DNA of 64,000 nt from an uncultured Prevotellaceae bacterium. GTDB taxonomy: Bacteria; Bacteroidota; Bacteroidia; Bacteroidales; Bacteroidaceae. Below the pieces are notes generated by a model. The model was not told the DNA's origin, made no database searches, and saw only the letters and a list, made by a program, of their open reading frames with translations. The stretch covers positions 62,001 to 126,000 of the forward strand of contig ONLY01000003.1 of assembly GCA_900318775.1 (NCBI GenBank), given 5' to 3'. Below, piece by piece: positions 61,058 to 64,000 of this stretch (position 1 is the stretch's first letter; each line of letters starts with the position of its first letter). A program made the position numbers and the translations under genes.

Positions 61058-64000
61058 ATGAAGAAATTCTATTTTGCCGTGGTGGGGCTGATGATGATAG
61101 CCTCATCATCGCAGGCACAAACACTGAAAAGTCCCGTTACATTTAATGCATACGAATGGGACTTTGGCACCATCAATGCTTTGAAAGGAACGGTCTGCCA
61201 CACGTTCACGCTGAAGAACACTTCGAACACAGCAGTCAAGATTGGCAGGGCAATTCCAAGTTGCGAGTGCATCAAGGCACACTATCCTCAAGAAGCCATC
61301 TTGCCAGGAGAAGTAACCAAGGTCATGGTTGCCATGTCTCCTTCTGGCACATCTGGAAAGACATATCGCAGCGTGGAGTTGGTGGACACAGAAGGACGCA
61401 CACTAGGCACCCTCTCGACAAAAGCCATTGTTGAAGAGAATGCTCCTTCTTTTCTGATGCCAGACGGAGAGAAGTATCCTTTCCAAAACCCCAACCTTTC
61501 GAACGAAGAGCGCGTGGAGAACCTCCTTTCTCTCCTTACTCCAGAGGAAAAGGTCGGACTGATGATGAACAAATCTATTTCTGTCGATCGTCTCGGCATT
61601 CCATCCTATAACTGGTGGAGTGAAGCTTGCCATGGCGTACGCCAAGGAGGCTATACAGTGTATCCACAGCCTATTGGTATGGCAGCCGCATTCAGCGAGA
61701 AACTAGTTTATGACGTGTTCTCAACAGTGTCTGACGAAGCCCGTGCCAACTGGAACCGTTCCGACCACAACGTATTCAATGTGCCAATGGGAGTCACTTA
61801 CTACCCAGGCAATCCGGAACTGACGTTTTGGTGTCCGAATGTAAACATTTTCCGCGACCCCCGTTGGGGACGTGGTCAAGAGACTTGTGGTGAAGACCCG
61901 TACTTGAACGCGGTGCTAGGCGTACAGACCGTACTTGGCATGCAAGGAAATGACGACAAGTACTTCAAGACCCATGCCTGCGCAAAGCATTATGCAGTAC
62001 ACAGTGGACCAGAACCTTTGCGCCACACTTACAATGCCTCTGTTTCCATGCGAGACCTATGGGAAACATATCTACCAGCATTCAAAGCCTTGGTGAAGAA
62101 AGGCAATGTACGTGAGGTGATGTGTGCCTACAACCGCTACGAAGGCAAGCCTTGCTGCACCAGCGACCGCCTTTTGGTTGATATTCTTCGCCGCAAATGG
62201 GGCTATAACGCTATCGTTGTGACCGACTGCGACGCAATCAACAACTTCTATAACAAAGGACAGCATGAGACGCACCCCGACCCTCTGTCTGCTTCTGTAG
62301 ATGCTGTACTGAATGGCACAGACCTTGAATGCGGCAAGGTATTCATGGTGCTGACAGAAGCTTTGCAAAAAGGACTCATCCAAGAATCTACGCTGGACGA
62401 CCACCTGCGCAAGACACTTATGGGGCGTTTTGAGCTTGGGATGTTCGACCCTGCCGACATGCTGCCTTGGGCAAAACTAGGACCAGAAGTCATCAGCAGC
62501 GAGTCCAACAATGAACTCGCCACCCAAGCAGCACGCGAGTCAATGGTTCTGCTGAAAAACAACGGAGTGCTCCCACTCTCGAAAAGCCTCAAAAACATAG
62601 CTGTGCTTGGCCCTAATGCTGACGATACCGAACTGCTCAATGGTAACTATGGCGGCACACCCACCAAAGAGCACACACATTCCCTGCTTGAAGGCATCCG
62701 TAATGCCATGCCTAACGCTAACATCTTCTACAAGAAAGCCTGTGAACTCAACGACGAGTTCGCCACCGTACACCATTTGAACGATTTCAATGATGGCAAA
62801 GGCGTGCGCGTTGAGTTCTTCAACAACAACTCTTTGAGTGGAACTCCCGACAAGACAGACTACTACAACGAACTCAACTTTAGCACGTTCGGCGCATGGG
62901 GATTCGCTCAAGGCATCAGCAAGGACACCCTCTCCGTTCGCGTATCAGGCACCTATAAAGCCACCTTTACAGGCGACATGAAATATACCCTCTCCACCGA
63001 CAATGGCTATGTTCTCAAGGTAAATGGCGAGGTGGTAGAGGAAGCCACTGCGGGTGGCCGCCGTGGCGGTTTCGGATTTGGCCGCAACGTACAGTATAAG
63101 TCCTTCCCGGTGGAAGAGGGCAAGACCTATGATGTCGTGATTGAGTACAAACATGGCAACGGCAATTTTGCCATGTTACGCGGTGACATCTGCGAGCGCA
63201 AGCCTGTTGAGTTCACCAACCTTGCCGAGGAAGTGAAAAACATGGACGCCATTATCGTCATCGGTGGCATTTCTGCCCGAATGGAAGGAGAAGGCGGAGA
63301 CAAGGCAGACATCGAACTGCCCAAGGTACAGCAACGCTTGGTGAAGGCGATGCATGCCACAGGAAAGCCTGTTGTGTTCGTCAATTGTTCTGGTTCTGCC
63401 ATCGCCTTCGGCAGTGTGGAAGACAGCTACGACGCACTCCTTCAGGCATGGTATCCAGGACAAGGCGGAGCAAAAGCCTTGGCAGAAGTGCTCTTCGGCG
63501 ACTACAACCCAGGCGGCAAACTCCCTGTCACATTCTATCGTTCCAACGACGACCTCCCCGATTTCCTCGATTACAGCATGGAGAATCGCACCTACCGCTA
63601 TTTCCATGGCACTCCACTCTATGCGTTCGGTCAAGGACTTTCCTACACAACCTTCTCTGTAGGTAAAGGCAAGCTGTCAAAAAGCGCCATGAAAGCAGAC
63701 GGAAACGTAAAACTGACCGTTCCTGTCACAAATACTGGCAAGCGTGAAGGAACTGAAACAGTGCAAGTCTACGTGAAGGCGCTCGACTATCCAGAAGCCC
63801 CCATCAAGTCGCTCAAAGGATTCCAGAAGTTGTCACTTCAAGCTGGCGAGACAGGGAAGGCAATCATTACGCTGGACGGCGAAGCCTTTGAGTATTACGA
63901 TCCTTCCATCGACGAGCTCTCTACTCGCCCTGGACGATACCAGATACTCTACGGGACGTCTTCACTCGACAGTGACCTACAGAGCCTCAACTTTGTAGTG
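61058..64000 (+). CDS. DUF1573-GH3-PA14 glycoside hydrolase, 3' end outside the window
   Basis: An open frame of 981 codons with no stop before the window ends. A signal peptide (LMMIASSSQA) is followed by a DUF1573 domain (about 30-125, with PSCECIKAHYP and PGEVTKV), then a GH3 N-terminal barrel (about 140-430) with FRDPRWGRGQETCGEDPYL, KHYAVHSGPEP and the nucleophile Asp390 in VVTDCDAI. A PA14-like insert (about 575-712) interrupts the GH3 C-terminal sandwich (GDYNPGGKLPVTFY, FGQGLSYTTF), and an FnIII-like end follows. The layout and RWGRGQETCGEDPYL point to beta-xylosidase/beta-glucosidase activity on plant glycans; substrate is inferred. The DUF1573 fusion is unusual. Confidence 0.9.
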   Translation, partial: MKKFYFAVVGLMMIASSSQAQTLKSPVTFNAYEWDFGTINALKGTVCHTFTLKNTSNTAVKIGRAIPSCECIKAHYPQEAILPGEVTKVMVAMSPSGTSGKTYRSVELVDTEGRTLGTLSTKAIVEENAPSFLMPDGEKYPFQNPNLSNEERVENLLSLLTPEEKVGLMMNKSISVDRLGIPSYNWWSEACHGVRQGGYTVYPQPIGMAAAFSEKLVYDVFSTVSDEARANWNRSDHNVFNVPMGVTYYPGNPELTFWCPNVNIFRDPRWGRGQETCGEDPYLNAVLGVQTVLGMQGNDDKYFKTHACAKHYAVHSGPEPLRHTYNASVSMRDLWETYLPAFKALVKKGNVREVMCAYNRYEGKPCCTSDRLLVDILRRKWGYNAIVVTDCDAINNFYNKGQHETHPDPLSASVDAVLNGTDLECGKVFMVLTEALQKGLIQESTLDDHLRKTLMGRFELGMFDPADMLPWAKLGPEVISSESNNELATQAARESMVLLKNNGVLPLSKSLKNIAVLGPNADDTELLNGNYGGTPTKEHTHSLLEGIRNAMPNANIFYKKACELNDEFATVHHLNDFNDGKGVRVEFFNNNSLSGTPDKTDYYNELNFSTFGAWGFAQGISKDTLSVRVSGTYKATFTGDMKYTLSTDNGYVLKVNGEVVEEATAGGRRGGFGFGRNVQYKSFPVEEGKTYDVVIEYKHGNGNFAMLRGDICERKPVEFTNLAEEVKNMDAIIVIGGISARMEGEGGDKADIELPKVQQRLVKAMHATGKPVVFVNCSGSAIAFGSVEDSYDALLQAWYPGQGGAKALAEVLFGDYNPGGKLPVTFYRSNDDLPDFLDYSMENRTYRYFHGTPLYAFGQGLSYTTFSVGKGKLSKSAMKADGNVKLTVPVTNTGKREGTETVQVYVKALDYPEAPIKSLKGFQKLSLQAGETGKAIITLDGEAFEYYDPSIDELSTRPGRYQILYGTSSLDSDLQSLNFVV

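Overview
The window looks like chromosomal DNA from a member of the Bacteroidota, most likely a Prevotellaceae-type Bacteroidales. The evidence is a fused SecDF translocase gene, families largely confined to the phylum (DUF3098, DUF4271, DUF5723), an S46 dipeptidyl-peptidase, a protein with a type IX secretion (T9SS) C-terminal signal, many lipoproteins, and promoters of the Bacteroidota TAnnTTTG type. The placement below phylum level is inference. No rRNA, complete tRNA, insertion sequence, prophage, CRISPR array or conjugative gene is visible; most of the window is ordinary core genome.

Layout. 1-9 kb: 3' end of ssb, a DUF2264 protein, a lipoprotein, ddh (lysine/peptidoglycan precursor), secDF, and a rhomboid protease overlapping an EEP-family hydrolase. 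9-15 kb: HU, a 583-bp gap with a 23-bp tandem array, a lipoprotein/DUF5723 pair, and two membrane proteins. 15-23 kb: a long plus-strand operon, miaB-ftsX-DUF3098-uppP-truB-queA-folK-dipeptidyl peptidase IV, joining tRNA modification, cell division, cell-wall lipid recycling and folate synthesis. 23-26 kb: ridA, argB, an ECF sigma factor and a one-TM partner, then a stretch of consecutive hairpins that may be a small RNA. 26-32 kb (minus): greA-HIT-YgjP-hotdog, and a TPR protein with a plugless outer-membrane barrel. 32-42.5 kb: nadB, an M16 protease, a PBP4-type carboxypeptidase, purD, serine acetyltransferase and a THUMP rRNA methyltransferase. 42.4-46.7 kb (minus): metK-DUF4271-hemD-rnpA-yidD-tatD; the last gene overlaps the methyltransferase gene tail to tail by 137 bp. 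47-52 kb: a four-unit lipoprotein and a large T9SS-type putative metallopeptidase. 52-61 kb: a 54-codon Pro7/His8 lipoprotein gene, then topA-aroK-speA-flippase-dpp7 on the minus strand. The end of the window holds an incomplete DUF1573-GH3-PA14 glycosidase.

Taken together the genes describe a protein- and glycan-degrading anaerobe: DPP-IV, DPP7, M16 and a T9SS peptidase handle peptides, and a xylosidase-like GH3 enzyme handles plant glycan. The most unusual non-coding feature is that six intergenic loci with four unrelated sequences all repeat with a 23- or 24-bp pitch. The most unusual coding features are the rRNA methyltransferase/TatD antisense overlap, the His8 mini-lipoprotein, the DUF1573-GH3 fusion and the in-frame repeat insert in folK.
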